Below, one piece after another: positions 36,402 through 46,165 of a DNA stretch of 64,000 bases. The notes under the pieces were generated by a model, which had not been told where the DNA came from, searched no databases, and worked only from the letters and a program-made list of their open reading frames with translations. Source of the stretch: an uncultured Agathobacter sp. (lineage in GTDB: Bacteria > Bacillota > Clostridia > Lachnospirales > Lachnospiraceae); contig CAKRNE010000010.1 of NCBI GenBank assembly GCA_934365945.1, forward strand, positions 21,449 to 85,448. Direction: 5' to 3'. Every line of letters starts with the position of its first letter. Within the stretch, counting starts at the first letter, position 1. A program made the position numbers and the translations under genes.

Positions 36402-37487
36402 TTAATAATCCAATGGGACCTTTATTCCTAATACTTTTTTTACACGTTTTGCATTTTTTCCAAGTATAAAAGATACTTTTCCTTTTAAAATAAAAAATAT
36501 AAATAAGCAATGATACATTTTGTATTTAATTCCAAAGAGCAAAATACCTTTCACAAAATTTCCGTAATCACTCTTTTTATTTTCCAGATACCTGTAAGTA
36601 TCTTCTTTGCTTATGACACTCAAAAATCTTTTATATCTTAAACTTAAGCTATCTGTATTATCTGACCTTTTAACAAGCTTTGTAATTCTATAATATAGAT
36701 TTACATTTTCCCATTCGAGCCTGAATTTTTCTTCCAGTCCATAATTTTTAAAATATTCATATAAGATGCCATAACGCTCTCTTTCTATTCTGTTGTACTG
36801 TTCTTCATTTCTTTCTATCTTATCAGTAAGACTGCCTGTCACTTTAGTGGCATAAACATATATTCCCTCCGGTTTATTTATTGCACACACATTGTGAACA
36901 TAATTAAAATATTCCATATTGAACAGTAAATCCTCGCACCACTCATATTGAGGTCTGAATCTGATTCCATTGCGTTTTATGATGTCAGTTACATACATCT
37001 TATTCCATAAAACCCCAAAATAATATGTTCTTGGACATCCCGCAAACTTTTCAATTAAAGCCCTGCTATTATAAACCTGTTCACTGATTTCTTCTCCTGT
37101 GAAAATAGGCACTCTCGGAATTGGAATAAAATTACCTATTGCCAATTCTATATTTTTATCAAAAGCTTCTGCAAGATATTCCGTGGAATTTAACGGTACC
37201 CTGTCATCCGCATCCACAAATCTTATCAGTTTTCCGTTGGCATTATCAATTCCGATATTTCTTGCTTTTGATACGCCACCGTTTTTCACTGAAATCACCT
37301 TTATCCTGGCATCTTTTTTTGAAAAATCCTCTAGAATCTGTGGGCTTTCATCATTACTTCCATCATTAATCACAACTATTTCAAGATTTTGATATGTTTG
37401 GTTTGTAACATCTGAAAGAAGCTTATCTAAATATTTTCCGGCATTATAAACCGGTATTATAATACTTATTAATATTTCATTTTCCAT
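36402..37487 (-). CDS. Family 2 glycosyltransferase
   Basis: 361 residues. GT-A N-terminus with SIIIPVYNAGKYLDKLL, NDGSNDESPQILED and FVDADDRVPL. The C-terminal ~130 residues are basic and carry one hydrophobic stretch (FVKGILLFGIKYKMYHCLFIF region), likely membrane-associated. Located between the GH5 and pyruvyltransferase genes. Sugar specificity unknown. Confidence 0.88.
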   Translation of the reverse strand: MENEILISIIIPVYNAGKYLDKLLSDVTNQTYQNLEIVVINDGSNDESPQILEDFSKKDARIKVISVKNGGVSKARNIGIDNANGKLIRFVDADDRVPLNSTEYLAEAFDKNIELAIGNFIPIPRVPIFTGEEISEQVYNSRALIEKFAGCPRTYYFGVLWNKMYVTDIIKRNGIRFRPQYEWCEDLLFNMEYFNYVHNVCAINKPEGIYVYATKVTGSLTDKIERNEEQYNRIERERYGILYEYFKNYGLEEKFRLEWENVNLYYRITKLVKRSDNTDSLSLRYKRFLSVISKEDTYRYLENKKSDYGNFVKGILLFGIKYKMYHCLFIFFILKGKVSFILGKNAKRVKKVLGIKVPLDY

Positions 37488-37499
37488 TTTTTACTCCAG

Positions 37500-39413
37500 C
37501 TAGTTGTTACCATACAGTTCATCTATCTGATTCAATAATTCCTCATTTGGGTTTGATTTTATATCAAGCCCTGATGCAGTATACAGACCATAATTCGGTT
37601 CATGCCATGTAAACCACGTAAAATTACAAGAATTATCTTTTAGCCACTCTAAAATATCATATGACATTTCATCGATATTACGCTCCGTCTGATACACGTT
37701 TCTCGGGATTCCAACCTCTCCATAAAAAACCGGCACATTGTATTTTGTCTGAATATCACTGCAATCCATAATGTGTTCAACATAACTTTTATCTAAATGA
37801 TATATAGTATCTGTATTATATTCCTTTACCGATACCTTCAGACTTGTTGATTTATCTATACCATTATCTGTTTTAGCCATAAAAGAAACCGTATATTTTT
37901 TACCCGGTTCTATGCTGATATACCTGAAATTACTATTATCACTAAAGCTCACATATTGAGTCTCTCCGGATATTCCAATAAAATTATTATTAGCCTTATA
38001 ATCTAAAACACATTTATCACTCTTTGACCAGTATCTATATGTATCATCAATATTGTTTGTCAAATTGTAAATTTCTTTTCCATCACATTTTACCGACAAA
38101 TCCTTTATTTCTATGTCGTTATTTTGTTTTAAATCAGAAATTTCAATAAGAACATATGCATTATTAGCATCTGCACCTGTAAATTCAAAGCTATGGCTAC
38201 TCCACTCTGACGAAATACCATCACTTGATTTTACAGATATAGAAGGCTTATCAACCTCCGTTGAACTATCGTTGTCTCTGTAAGCAACAATATCTTCATT
38301 TCCATAATATAAAAATTCACTTGGTACTTCATCAAAATATCTGTCAACCAGCTTCATCTCTACATTCGGATATTTATGTACCTCCAATACCCAGTTAGTA
38401 TCTTTTACATTTGGATATATGTATTCACGATTCTCTCCGATAGTAGCTCTTTGAATAAAAAGAATATGATTATTGTCGTTTTGCCTTATCCCGTCAATAA
38501 TGTCCGATACCAGTTCATTCCATGCCATGTAATCTCCATTTTCGATATATGGTTCATTTAATATGCCATATGATAGGATTGTTTCATTATCACTATAACG
38601 CTCTGCAATAGCTTTCCACATTTCTATAAGCCGTTTTCTGTTTTCATTATCAGCTTCCCATATATTTTGATTTGCTCCTGTTTCAGGCACACCTCCCTGT
38701 GATAGATGACAATCCAATATAATATGGATTCCATACTTCTTTGCCCATTCAATATTTTCATCAAACCACTTCCAGCCTGACTCTTTATACACATACGGAT
38801 TACTATCATCCTCGAGAATATCATAATTAAACAAAAATCTGACTGTATTTAATCCAAGCTCCTTGATTTCCTGATAATCCTCTTCACTCATCATATTTGA
38901 ATCAGCCTGTTTGGGACTTGATGCCACCGCATTGGATGCAACAACGCCATTAATAACATATTTTTCATTGCCAATATATATGTCCTGCCCGTCGGTGTGT
39001 GCAAATCCACTGTCAACTGCTTCATCCTTCGGCAAATCATATATTTTTCCTATAACATAATACTTTGAAAAGCTTTTATATATTCTCTGCCATCTTATCT
39101 CCTGGCCATCCTTTACAAACTCACTTACATCCGGCTCCTCAACAATATAATTATCCAGACCATCTTCACTATAGTTATTAGATGAGCTGGTACATACTTT
39201 ACCGGTTCCAATTTTTTTACAAATGATATATGAGGCATTTTTACTTGAAATCGATGTATTATTTAAATAAAAGTATGCCTTTGCCGGTCCTGCCAGCGGA
39301 ATATCCTCATCTTCAATTTTTGTATTATTATCCAAAGCACAAAATATGCAGATTATTATAAGCAAAAGAACAATTGCTGCCACCTGTAATTTTCGCGTTT
39401 TACATAACCTCAT
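37500..39413 (-). CDS. Membrane-anchored GH5-type glycoside hydrolase with inserted beta domain
   Basis: About 637 residues. An N-terminal hydrophobic segment (VAAIVLLLIIICIFCAL) serves as signal anchor. A GH5-like (cellulase) barrel starts near 150: GLNTVRFLFNYD, DCHLSQGG, the acid/base Glu in GILNEPYIE (about residue 295), and the nucleophile Glu in VPVFYGEVGIP (about 590). A ~130-residue beta-rich stretch (about 395-530, carbohydrate-binding-module-like) lies inside the barrel before the last strands. Such hydrolases trim or release polymer during export in other loci. Two tandem ATGs (39416, 39413) follow AGAGG; the second has better spacing. Confidence 0.82.
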   Translation of the reverse strand: MRLCKTRKLQVAAIVLLLIIICIFCALDNNTKIEDEDIPLAGPAKAYFYLNNTSISSKNASYIICKKIGTGKVCTSSSNNYSEDGLDNYIVEEPDVSEFVKDGQEIRWQRIYKSFSKYYVIGKIYDLPKDEAVDSGFAHTDGQDIYIGNEKYVINGVVASNAVASSPKQADSNMMSEEDYQEIKELGLNTVRFLFNYDILEDDSNPYVYKESGWKWFDENIEWAKKYGIHIILDCHLSQGGVPETGANQNIWEADNENRKRLIEMWKAIAERYSDNETILSYGILNEPYIENGDYMAWNELVSDIIDGIRQNDNNHILFIQRATIGENREYIYPNVKDTNWVLEVHKYPNVEMKLVDRYFDEVPSEFLYYGNEDIVAYRDNDSSTEVDKPSISVKSSDGISSEWSSHSFEFTGADANNAYVLIEISDLKQNNDIEIKDLSVKCDGKEIYNLTNNIDDTYRYWSKSDKCVLDYKANNNFIGISGETQYVSFSDNSNFRYISIEPGKKYTVSFMAKTDNGIDKSTSLKVSVKEYNTDTIYHLDKSYVEHIMDCSDIQTKYNVPVFYGEVGIPRNVYQTERNIDEMSYDILEWLKDNSCNFTWFTWHEPNYGLYTASGLDIKSNPNEELLNQIDELYGNN

Positions 39414-39443
39414 CATTATCACCTCTTACGTAATATATATTAA

Positions 39444-40583
39444 CTATGGACGTTCTTCCAAATATTTATATACCCCAGTTTCTTTAAAGAACAACCATGG
39501 AAATACCGGAAAAATATCTAAGGCTGTAGATTCAGAAAGACCGAATAAAAATATAGCTGCCATAAGAATTAAATCCAGCTTTTCTCCATGCTTATCTAAA
39601 CTATACGATGTATATATCGCAATTATTCCTACCAATGCTGACGAAATTAATCCATATCGAATCATCAACATCCCCCAGAAATTATCTATATACAAAGTGA
39701 AATATCCAAGCTTAGGAAGAAAAATTTCTTCATTTATGATTTTGTGTCCGCTAAGATTTATCCCATACAAATCATATGCACCTGCAATCATTGTCAATCT
39801 TCCGTTCATAAAATCATCTATCTTCTTTAAAATCCCCAAATCGGGATTATTCAAATATGCCACTGCCAATACTAATACCATTGCCAGACCTATTATAAAA
39901 AGGTTCTTACATATAAACCTGACTGCAAAGGAGCTTTGCAAATTAATTAATATATCAAACAGGATCACCAATACCAAAACTATAGCCACAGTTCTTGTAT
40001 TTGGAAAAATATATATAAATGCACTACCACCAAGAAGTATTAGATACAATATTTTTTTATTGATACTTTTATAATACAGATAAAAAAACATCAGACAAAT
40101 AAAAAGAAAATACAACGAAAACCCATTGGCATGATTGAAATAAAATGAATGTCTCATGCTTACAGTTCCATTTATCTCCCTTGTTTTTGTAACAACTGCA
40201 TTTCCCAAAATAAAATTAATGCCATACCATACAATTGAAAATCCCATTAACGGGGCGGTTACCTTAAATAAGACGTCTATAATATCCATGCATTCTATCT
40301 CCTTTGATGACAGAAGAATCAATATAATTGCAAGAATATTTGTTGACCCCGTAATCTTGTAACTGAAAAATCCATATGCAACAGCACATAATTCAATAAT
40401 AATTAAAGGATTCCACTCAAATCTCATAATTATTGCCAAAACCCAGCAAAAAATGGCACCATACCATAAAAAGGTGAGTATCGGAATAGGGACCGGATAT
40501 GAAGTATAACTGAAGAAGCTTCTAAACACATATAAAATTAATCCACAAAAAAACATATTTCTTTTATCTAAGAACAATTCCAT
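39444..40583 (-). CDS. Wzy-like polysaccharide polymerase
   Basis: 379 residues, almost wholly hydrophobic, with about ten to eleven membrane spans and a larger extracytoplasmic loop around residues 255-300 (NGRLTMIAGAYDLYG). This layout fits O-antigen polymerase/ligase proteins. It should polymerise the repeat units flipped by the Wzx-like protein. Sequence identity among polymerases is low, so the call rests on topology and context. Confidence 0.75.
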   Translation of the reverse strand: MELFLDKRNMFFCGLILYVFRSFFSYTSYPVPIPILTFLWYGAIFCWVLAIIMRFEWNPLIIIELCAVAYGFFSYKITGSTNILAIILILLSSKEIECMDIIDVLFKVTAPLMGFSIVWYGINFILGNAVVTKTREINGTVSMRHSFYFNHANGFSLYFLFICLMFFYLYYKSINKKILYLILLGGSAFIYIFPNTRTVAIVLVLVILFDILINLQSSFAVRFICKNLFIIGLAMVLVLAVAYLNNPDLGILKKIDDFMNGRLTMIAGAYDLYGINLSGHKIINEEIFLPKLGYFTLYIDNFWGMLMIRYGLISSALVGIIAIYTSYSLDKHGEKLDLILMAAIFLFGLSESTALDIFPVFPWLFFKETGVYKYLEERP

Positions 40584-40587
40584 GTAT

Positions 40588-41541
40588 CTATCCTCTTCCC
40601 TTAATTCTCTTAAACAAAGGTTCTGAAACCTTAAGTAATAAAATCTGTAAAAACATATTTCTTGAAATATATTTGCTGATTTTCAACAGCTTTGCTTTCT
40701 TAAGCAAACATACTACCCTGTTATATTGTTTACTATACCTTTCAACCGCATCATGATTTCTATACAACATAAGCAGCAGCCAATAATATACCTTAATCTG
40801 ATTAATCTCAGCCCAGGGCAATAACTTTGGCTTTTCCTTTTTTATAACTCCAAGCATATAATCCGCTACATCAAGTGTGTCAAACCATCTCTCATCAAAT
40901 TTTCTGGTAGCAGATACATCTCGCTGTATATAATTATATTTTGATACATCATAAACTACATACTTCTCTGCCTTCATAAGGGCCTCAAATATAAAAAGCT
41001 TATCCTCATTAATTCTAATTGCCTTGTCATACTCTATCCCTTTAATTGTCTTTGCTTTAAAAAGCTTTGTCCAAACGCCAATATTCACATTGTTTCCTAT
41101 CAGAAAAAACTTAATGGCTTCATCCCTGCTATATGTATATAATTTATTTGTGCCGAATTCTTCTCTGATGACAGCGCCATCCTTTACAATGGCAGCTCCA
41201 CACGAAACAATGTCGGCATTTGTTTCAATTGCCTTTTTATACAAAACACTCAGCATATCCTTATCCATAAGGTCATCAGCGTCTATAAAGATTAAATACT
41301 CTCCATGTGCATGTCTGATACCATTGTTTCTCGCAACACTCACACCTGAATTTTCCTGATTTATAATGTGTATCCTGCTGTCATTGGACTGTAATTGTTT
41401 ACATATGGACAATGAATCATCTGTTGAACCATCATTCACAAGAATAATCTCTATATCTCTATAATCCTGCTCAATTACTGATTGAATTGCAGCCTTTAAA
41501 TATTTTTCTGAATTGTATACCGGAATAATAACACTAATCAT
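40588..41541 (-). CDS. Family 2 glycosyltransferase
   Basis: 317 residues. SVIIPVYNSEKYLKAAI, NDGSTDDSLSICK and FIDADDLMDKDM mark the GT-A domain. The start is the ATG at 41539-41541 with AGGAAA upstream; a further ATG seven codons upstream has no ribosome site and overlaps the preceding gene's stop. Sugar specificity unknown. Confidence 0.88.
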   Translation of the reverse strand: MISVIIPVYNSEKYLKAAIQSVIEQDYRDIEIILVNDGSTDDSLSICKQLQSNDSRIHIINQENSGVSVARNNGIRHAHGEYLIFIDADDLMDKDMLSVLYKKAIETNADIVSCGAAIVKDGAVIREEFGTNKLYTYSRDEAIKFFLIGNNVNIGVWTKLFKAKTIKGIEYDKAIRINEDKLFIFEALMKAEKYVVYDVSKYNYIQRDVSATRKFDERWFDTLDVADYMLGVIKKEKPKLLPWAEINQIKVYYWLLLMLYRNHDAVERYSKQYNRVVCLLKKAKLLKISKYISRNMFLQILLLKVSEPLFKRIKGRG

Positions 41542-41554
41542 ACTTTTTCCTGTT

Positions 41555-42721
41555 CTAACCATCTATTAAAGCCATATATTTTTCAATTTCCTTTTGATTG
41601 CCATATTCTCTTTTCTCAAGATTATGAACATATTGCATCCTGAGTTCCTCTGATTGTATCATCTCAGTAATACCTCCTGCTATGCCCTCTGGACTCATAT
41701 CCACAATCATTCCTTCTATCTTATTTGTGATCTGATCCTTCACTGTCGGATAATCAGTTACAACAATCGGTTTATTTAAAATCTTTGTTTCATCAATTAC
41801 AACCGATTTTCCCTCATAACGCGAGGATTGTACAAATAAATCACAATTCTTTATATAAGCATATGGATTTTCCCTGGTTCCTAACAGGAAGAAACAATCA
41901 CTGACATCGTTCTCTTTGATAAGCGCCTCAAGCTTGTTTCTCAATTCTCCATCTCCGAGCACATACCACTTAAATTTCATATTATTGGATTTCAATATTG
42001 CCGCTGCCTTTACCGCCATATCAAAACCCTTCTGTTCATGCAATCTTCCGATAGATAAAATTTTAAAATCATCCTTCATATACTCTGACGGATAAAACTC
42101 TGACGCTTGTTTTTCCAGCGCAATTGAACTTGTGATATTCTCCAGCATGTACATTTTGGATGCAAACTCTGGAAATTCATCCTTCAATATATCAACGCAT
42201 TCATCTGATATTGATACGATTCCATCCATGTTGACAAGGTGCTTATAATCATACTTTCTCGGATGCATAGCTTTTCTGTAATCATTATGAATCCATACAA
42301 GCTTTCTTTTTGCATCCACCTTTTCATCTACAAAATACAAAACCTCACCTGATATATATGCAATCGCAACATCATATTGTTTGTCCAATTTCTTTATTGT
42401 AGGTCCGTAAAAATACTTCCATCTAAAGCCTCTTTTTGCCCTGCTGTTATTGGTCACAAGATTTGCCACAACATTTCCCAAAAGTCTCCATCCCAGCAAT
42501 ATTCCTGTCTTACTCACAGGTCCATACATTTTTCTGACATCATCAGGAGTTTCTATAACATTAAACTCCTCCGGAACCTGTTTTAAAAACATTCCACTTT
42601 TCTTAAACAGCAAAATATCTATATTATATTTTCCATGAGGCAATTCATTTAAAAAATTGACCAGACTTCTTTCAGCACCTCCGTTATAAAGTGTGGGCAT
42701 GACTATTAATATGTTTTTCAT
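41555..42721 (-). CDS. Family 4 glycosyltransferase
   Basis: 388 residues, GT-B fold. ILIVMPTLYNGGAERSLVNFL at the N-terminus, SIGRLHEQKGFDMAVKA for the donor-domain start, and the SSRYEGKSVVIDE acidic motif. Part of the polysaccharide operon between an iron-sulfur protein and a GT2. Acceptor and donor unknown. Confidence 0.88.
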   Translation of the reverse strand: MKNILIVMPTLYNGGAERSLVNFLNELPHGKYNIDILLFKKSGMFLKQVPEEFNVIETPDDVRKMYGPVSKTGILLGWRLLGNVVANLVTNNSRAKRGFRWKYFYGPTIKKLDKQYDVAIAYISGEVLYFVDEKVDAKRKLVWIHNDYRKAMHPRKYDYKHLVNMDGIVSISDECVDILKDEFPEFASKMYMLENITSSIALEKQASEFYPSEYMKDDFKILSIGRLHEQKGFDMAVKAAAILKSNNMKFKWYVLGDGELRNKLEALIKENDVSDCFFLLGTRENPYAYIKNCDLFVQSSRYEGKSVVIDETKILNKPIVVTDYPTVKDQITNKIEGMIVDMSPEGIAGGITEMIQSEELRMQYVHNLEKREYGNQKEIEKYMALIDG

Positions 42722-42738
42722 ATGATATTATTCCTTTT

Positions 42739-43959
42739 CTATTTGCTAAAAAATTTTCTGATGCTTCTCTTTATGTTCTGAGGCATATATCCTGCAACCT
42801 TATACTTAAGCCTTTCAGCAGGATATTTTCTTGAATAAAATTTTTCCAAACCTATATATCCATACTTGCGGTATGCCTGCATGACTTCATTTCTATTATC
42901 CGGCATTTCTGCCGGATGTTTCAGCTGTTCGTTATATCTGCGTACCTCATCAAACGAGCTCTCTTTTACATAAAAGCTGTCACTGCATTCATTAAAAAAA
43001 GCCTCTCCCTTGTCACTATTAATTAAAATACATGATATTCCCTTTGAAATATCAAAACCTTCTTCATAAGGATAAAAATTATTGAAGCCCCAAAAATCAC
43101 CGATTGTTATATCAGCTGCTCTGTTTTCGCCTGCAAAAGGACATGAATAACAGTTTTCTCTTAATGTTAACGATTTTGAAAACAAAAAAATGTATGCCAT
43201 CTGCTGTCCCGGCTTAATGCATTCCTTATCCTTTCCATCATAAGAAGTATAAACTGTTTTTGTCGTATAGCCCTGACCTTTTGACTTATCACGAAAGAAA
43301 AAACGGCGGATATCACCTTTGAGTTTTAATTGGTAAAACGATATAAAATCCCTGAAAAGCTTTTCATTTGGTACACCATGACAAATAATCTCAACAGAAA
43401 TCAGATTTTCGTAATCTTCTTTCAGGAATTTCTTTAGGGCAGCATTCTGACATGGTGTTCCGGAAAATAAAACCTTTATTCCTGAATCCAGACGCTTTTT
43501 TACCTCTTTAAATATCCCGTTTGTATCACTCTGAACGTATTTGGAACCCTGAAACTGCTCAAGCTCTTGGATTGCAGCAGCACATTTATGATGTACATGC
43601 AGCTTTTGTGTTGAAGGATTTTTCTCCATTACAGCTCCATATACGACGCCACCATCATGAATCACTTTTTTTGCAAGACCATAAAACACACCGCCGGATG
43701 CCGATTTCATAACCTCCGTGTCATTTTTTAATGATGCCGCATATGCTCTTTTCACTCTTTTTATCTCTGCTTTATCCGAGATAATGCATACTCTCTCACA
43801 AGCTCCACAATCAATACATCTATCCTTGTCAACCTTCGGATATATAAAGCCCAGCTCATCCTCAACCATATCAATTGCGTTCACCGGACACGCCTGACTG
43901 CAGGCACCACATCCAAAGCACTTATTTTTTTTCTGTCCAAATACTGTTTTATCTGTCAT
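42739..43959 (-). CDS. Ferredoxin/FrhB-like iron-sulfur protein of the polysaccharide operon (second)
   Basis: 406 residues, same layout as the protein at 34127-35281: two 4Fe-4S motifs (CFGCGACSQACP, CIDCGACERVC), then FSGTPCQNAALKKF, CHGVPNEKLFRDF and CPFAGENRAADITIGDFWGF. It lies 10 bases downstream of the second pyruvyltransferase gene. The constant pairing suggests a joint modification step; the chemistry is unknown. Confidence 0.82.
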   Translation of the reverse strand: MTDKTVFGQKKNKCFGCGACSQACPVNAIDMVEDELGFIYPKVDKDRCIDCGACERVCIISDKAEIKRVKRAYAASLKNDTEVMKSASGGVFYGLAKKVIHDGGVVYGAVMEKNPSTQKLHVHHKCAAAIQELEQFQGSKYVQSDTNGIFKEVKKRLDSGIKVLFSGTPCQNAALKKFLKEDYENLISVEIICHGVPNEKLFRDFISFYQLKLKGDIRRFFFRDKSKGQGYTTKTVYTSYDGKDKECIKPGQQMAYIFLFSKSLTLRENCYSCPFAGENRAADITIGDFWGFNNFYPYEEGFDISKGISCILINSDKGEAFFNECSDSFYVKESSFDEVRRYNEQLKHPAEMPDNRNEVMQAYRKYGYIGLEKFYSRKYPAERLKYKVAGYMPQNIKRSIRKFFSK

Positions 43960-43969
43960 AATATATTCC

Positions 43970-45085
43970 TTATATCATTGATTTTAAAATGTCAATTGAC
44001 CGTTTTCTTTCTAACTCCAAAACTTCATTTGCCTTGCTAAAATCAACTTTTTTGTCAAGTACATGAAAATCTTCAGCGTCTTTAGCAATCTGTCCTGTCA
44101 ATCCCGTAAGCTCCAAAAGACTTATATTTCTGGCGCTCGTTCCTGTCTTTGGCATAAGCGTAACAAACGGTGTATTAAAATTGATTGCAAAAGCAGTTCC
44201 ATGGAAGGAATCAGTTACAATGTATGCCGCATTATTTATATACGTCAGGAAATCACTAAGTTTGGGCACCGCAACAAATTTTCCTCCTTTAAAACACTGG
44301 TGAATCATTGCAGATACTCTTACAAGCGGCAGATTCATTTTTTTTGCAAATTTCTTTGCATAATCTGAAAGCTCTTTATTGTTATGTATCTGATAAATAA
44401 GGACATATTTGTTTTTATTTTTATTATCAGAATAATTTATAAGCTTTTTCCATTCCTGTGCATTAAAAAGCAGTGTTGGGTCTATTACCTGATCAGCATC
44501 AATGTTCCATTCCTTTAATAATCCTACAGCTTGATTTTCTCTTACAGCAACATGATCATATCTGTTCAGTAAGCATTGCATTTTCCTAGCATCCTCACTG
44601 TCAATTTCCATCTTTCCAAACGAAGCCGCGTAAGCAATTTTTTTTCTGCTATCCGGTACAAAATCCAAAAAATATGACCAATCATATCCACCATACAGGA
44701 CAGGACCAAAAACCTGATCGCTTCCTGTCATATAGTAATCAGCGTCTTCAAGCTTGTTTCTTAATTCCTCCTTTGTATGAATACACTCTGTCATAGGAAG
44801 TATTTTTTTTCTCATTTTTTCAAACTTACGGTTAATTATCACATTTTCAGGAAATCTGACAAAACAATACAGCATAAATAAAACAGGATTTTTTCTTATT
44901 CTTTTTTTCGTCTTCGCAATCGTAACCGTACTATTTGCATGATACTCATCTTTACGTATGTAATCTATTATTTTGCATTCATATCCCAAATTTTCTACTG
45001 CCTTTTGCGTTGCAACAGCCTGCAGCAATGAACCGTAATTTGCAATCGCATGTCTTGTAATCACCAAAACCTTTTGTTTATTCAT
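43970..45085 (-). CDS. Polysaccharide pyruvyltransferase family protein (second)
   Basis: 371 residues. VITRHAIANYGSLLQAVATQ start, YMTGSDQVFGP and YIVTDSFHGTAFAINF end match the family and the first copy at 35262-36392, though the two are clearly diverged and not a recent duplication. It overlaps the preceding glycosyltransferase gene by 8 bases. Confidence 0.85.
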   Translation of the reverse strand: MNKQKVLVITRHAIANYGSLLQAVATQKAVENLGYECKIIDYIRKDEYHANSTVTIAKTKKRIRKNPVLFMLYCFVRFPENVIINRKFEKMRKKILPMTECIHTKEELRNKLEDADYYMTGSDQVFGPVLYGGYDWSYFLDFVPDSRKKIAYAASFGKMEIDSEDARKMQCLLNRYDHVAVRENQAVGLLKEWNIDADQVIDPTLLFNAQEWKKLINYSDNKNKNKYVLIYQIHNNKELSDYAKKFAKKMNLPLVRVSAMIHQCFKGGKFVAVPKLSDFLTYINNAAYIVTDSFHGTAFAINFNTPFVTLMPKTGTSARNISLLELTGLTGQIAKDAEDFHVLDKKVDFSKANEVLELERKRSIDILKSMI

Positions 45086-46160
45086 GTTTTATTCCAATCC
45101 TTCTATAAATCATTTCCATAAGCTTATATAATTTTTCCATTCTAATCTGTATGCAGGCTCTGCCATAATCTGCTCTATATAAAGCTTTGAGATATCCTTT
45201 ATATTTCCATGCTGTTTTATATGTTTCATCATAGCATTTACAAATAAACTGTGCCTGTGCTTCAAAAACAAGCTTTTTTATTTCTTCATCCAGCTCTTTA
45301 ACTCTAACCTGATTCAAATAAAACTGTTCGACAATGAGATTAAAGTAATCTGCGGATTTAATATAATCGTCTCCCCAGATTTTTTTTACAGAATTAATCA
45401 TTAAATCCGTAATATAAAACGTATCCAATGCTTTTTTATTTCCTCTTGAAGAAATGGTTATTCCATTTTCATTACTTCTATATGCATATAAACATCCGCC
45501 TACTGATGCAAAATTTTTGATTTGCGGATAAATCAAATGTGCAAGTATGGAATCCTCATACCAGTATCCCTCCGGAAAAATCACATGCTCAAAAAGCTCC
45601 CTTTTAAATGCTTTTGCCCAAAAACAGCCATTTAATAAAGCTTTATCCTGCGAGCCATTGACCTCAAGCTTCTTTATAATCCTTTTATCCCTAAAAGTCA
45701 TATAACCGCATACGGTAAGCTCAAGATTGTTTTTTTGAGCTGTACTGACAAGATTGTTTATATAGTCACCCTCTATGTAGTCATCTGAATCCACAAAAAG
45801 CAGATATGAACCTCTGGATATCCGGATTCCTGAATTTCTGGCACCGGAAAAGCCCTTATTCTCCTGATTAACCACAACCAGGTTAGGGTATTTTTTGGCA
45901 AAAGAATCAAGAATATTTCCTGTACTGTCAGTAGAACCATCATTTACCGCGATAACTTCGTATTTAACATCAGTTGTTTGATTCAAAACTGATTCAAGAC
46001 ATTTTTCCAGATACGCTTCACTGTTATAACATGGAATAATCACTGATGCGTCTAAACTAATTTCATTTTGGAAGATACTGTCGTTTGAAACCGCAGAGCC
46101 CTCCGGTCTTTTAGAATAATTATTTAGCTTAGTCTCAGTCCTTTCATTACAAATTTCCAT
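45078..46160 (-). CDS. Family 2 glycosyltransferase
   Basis: 360 residues. The GT-A domain begins near residue 38 (SVIIPCYNSEAYLEKCLES), with NDGSTDSTGNILD and FVDSDDYIEGDY. The ~37-residue hydrophilic N-terminal extension is unusual, but GAAGGAG stands before its ATG. Sugar specificity unknown. Confidence 0.86.
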   Translation of the reverse strand: MEICNERTETKLNNYSKRPEGSAVSNDSIFQNEISLDASVIIPCYNSEAYLEKCLESVLNQTTDVKYEVIAVNDGSTDSTGNILDSFAKKYPNLVVVNQENKGFSGARNSGIRISRGSYLLFVDSDDYIEGDYINNLVSTAQKNNLELTVCGYMTFRDKRIIKKLEVNGSQDKALLNGCFWAKAFKRELFEHVIFPEGYWYEDSILAHLIYPQIKNFASVGGCLYAYRSNENGITISSRGNKKALDTFYITDLMINSVKKIWGDDYIKSADYFNLIVEQFYLNQVRVKELDEEIKKLVFEAQAQFICKCYDETYKTAWKYKGYLKALYRADYGRACIQIRMEKLYKLMEMIYRRIGIKHE

Positions 46161-46165
46161 ATCTA

